Source of the DNA: Acidimicrobiia bacterium
Lineage (GTDB): Bacteria > Actinomycetota > Acidimicrobiia > Acidimicrobiales > SZUA-35
Assembly: GCA_029857855.1 (NCBI GenBank)
Contig: JAOUGG010000222.1
Location: forward strand, 1 to 5,677
Reading direction: 5' to 3'
DNA: 5,677 nucleotides
The position numbers were made by a program, and so were the translations under genes. The notes under the pieces were generated by a model, which worked only from the letters and a program-made list of their open reading frames with translations, was not told the DNA's origin and ran no database searches. Of this stretch, positions 5,164-5,677 are shown piece by piece. How positions within the stretch are numbered: the first letter of the stretch is position 1; each line of letters starts with the position of its first letter.

Positions 5164-5655
5164 ATGACGACAACGAATCCCGAAACCGCAGCGAGTGCAC
5201 ACCATCCGGCCGAGGGCCGATGGTTCCTCGACACCTGGATGAAGGTGCTGTGTGACGGATCGTCGACCGATGGCGCGATGTCGGTCATCGACTGGCGGGG
5301 CGGAGCCGGGTTCTCGCCGCCGCTCCACGTCCACCACGACGAGGACACGGCAATGCTCGTACTCGACGGCGTGCTGACCGTGCGGGTCGGGGATACCGAG
5401 CAGCTGTGCGGCCCCGGTGAGTTGGCATGGCTGCCTCGCAACGTGCCCCACACATTCCGTGTCGACAGCGGGACGGCGCGCTACGTGGAAATGATCACGC
5501 CGGCCGGCTTCGAAGCCTTCCACACCGAAGGCAGTCGCGAGGTCACCGGCGAAGCCTTCCTGCCCGCACCGACGCCTGTCGACGTACCGGCCCTGGTGGC
5601 CCACGCTGCAGAGCACAATTGTGACATCATCGGTCCCCCGATGGGGCCGGGCTGA
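5164..5655 (+). CDS. Small cupin-domain protein (quercetin-dioxygenase-like cupin_2), motif 1 Glu replaced
   Basis: This 163-residue single-domain cupin has no signal peptide. Motif 1 is 'PPLHVHHDEDTAMLVLDG' (52-69) with H55 and H57 as metal ligands. Motif 2 is 'GPGELAWLPRNVPHTFRV' (83-100) with H96. The usual third ligand, Glu, in the HxH(x)4E(x)6G pattern falls on Thr62, so the canonical 3-His/1-Glu site is incomplete. Glu60 or Asp61 may substitute. The flanks 'RWFLDTWMKVL' (19-29) and 'MITPAGFEAFH' (110-120) match the layout of small actinobacterial cupins often annotated as quercetin 2,3-dioxygenase-like, whose substrates are mostly unknown. Start: GAGGAG at 5153-5158 lies 5 nt before the ATG. 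It is divergent from tetR and carries the TetR-type operators in its promoter, so induction by a small molecule, possibly its own substrate, is the simplest inference. The remaining 22 bases after the stop show nothing identifiable. Confidence 0.92.
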   Translation: MTTTNPETAASAHHPAEGRWFLDTWMKVLCDGSSTDGAMSVIDWRGGAGFSPPLHVHHDEDTAMLVLDGVLTVRVGDTEQLCGPGELAWLPRNVPHTFRVDSGTARYVEMITPAGFEAFHTEGSREVTGEAFLPAPTPVDVPALVAHAAEHNCDIIGPPMGPG

Positions 5656-5677
5656 TCCGGTAGCGCCGGGCGCATCG

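Noticed and set aside
4653..5255. Plus-strand open frame of 200 codons across tetR
   Set aside because: It is antisense to the helix-turn-helix gene, Arg-rich, without a domain, and crosses the divergent promoter. It is a typical shadow frame in GC-rich DNA.
5106..5453. Upstream extension of the tetR frame to 342 codons
   Set aside because: It would run antisense through most of the cupin gene and over both operators. The extra residues have no recognisable sequence, and the HTH is already at the usual distance from ATG 5105.

Overview
The window is GC-rich, densely coding DNA with actinobacterial character. It has GC-ending codons, GTG/ATG starts, short intergenic gaps, a secreted protein with a prealbumin-like domain followed by Asp-rich calcium-type repeats, and a TetR/cupin pair. 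The style of the surface protein and of the 'PPPDLW' protein suggests the class Acidimicrobiia (Ilumatobacter-like). That placement is an inference from protein style, not a database result. I see no RNA gene, insertion sequence, CRISPR array, origin or attachment site.

Layout. Positions 1-2444 are a minus-strand run: a large secreted, membrane-anchored surface protein (708-2444), a small lipoprotein (60-587), and the first 21 codons of a further gene that overlaps the lipoprotein stop by ATGA and leaves the window at base 1. A 278-bp divergent intergenic region (2445-2722) carries a good sigma70-like promoter for a plus-strand alpha/beta-hydrolase-fold gene (2723-3526). That gene converges on a minus-strand gene (3642-4415), with a hairpin between them. 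The minus-strand gene encodes a PAS-like protein with a C-terminal four-cysteine module. It lies 9 bp downstream of a tetR gene (4425-5105), so the two probably form an operon. The tetR gene is divergent from a single-domain cupin gene (5164-5655).

How the genes may work together. The tetR/cupin intergenic region contains two 15-bp copies of a TAGAnnnnnACTCTA element with centres 20 bp apart. The first coincides with the -10 hexamer of a predicted cupin promoter. The simplest reading is that TetR represses the cupin gene, and possibly its own operon with the PAS-like gene, until a ligand releases it.

The most unusual points are these. (1) The hydrolase-fold protein appears to lack all three catalytic-triad residues: Ala for Ser, Gln for Asp and Pro for His. 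(2) The cupin has Thr where the metal-binding Glu of motif 1 is expected. (3) TetR, a PAS-like/Cys4 protein and a cupin form one compact candidate sensing cassette. No full novel defence or metabolic system can be demonstrated here.
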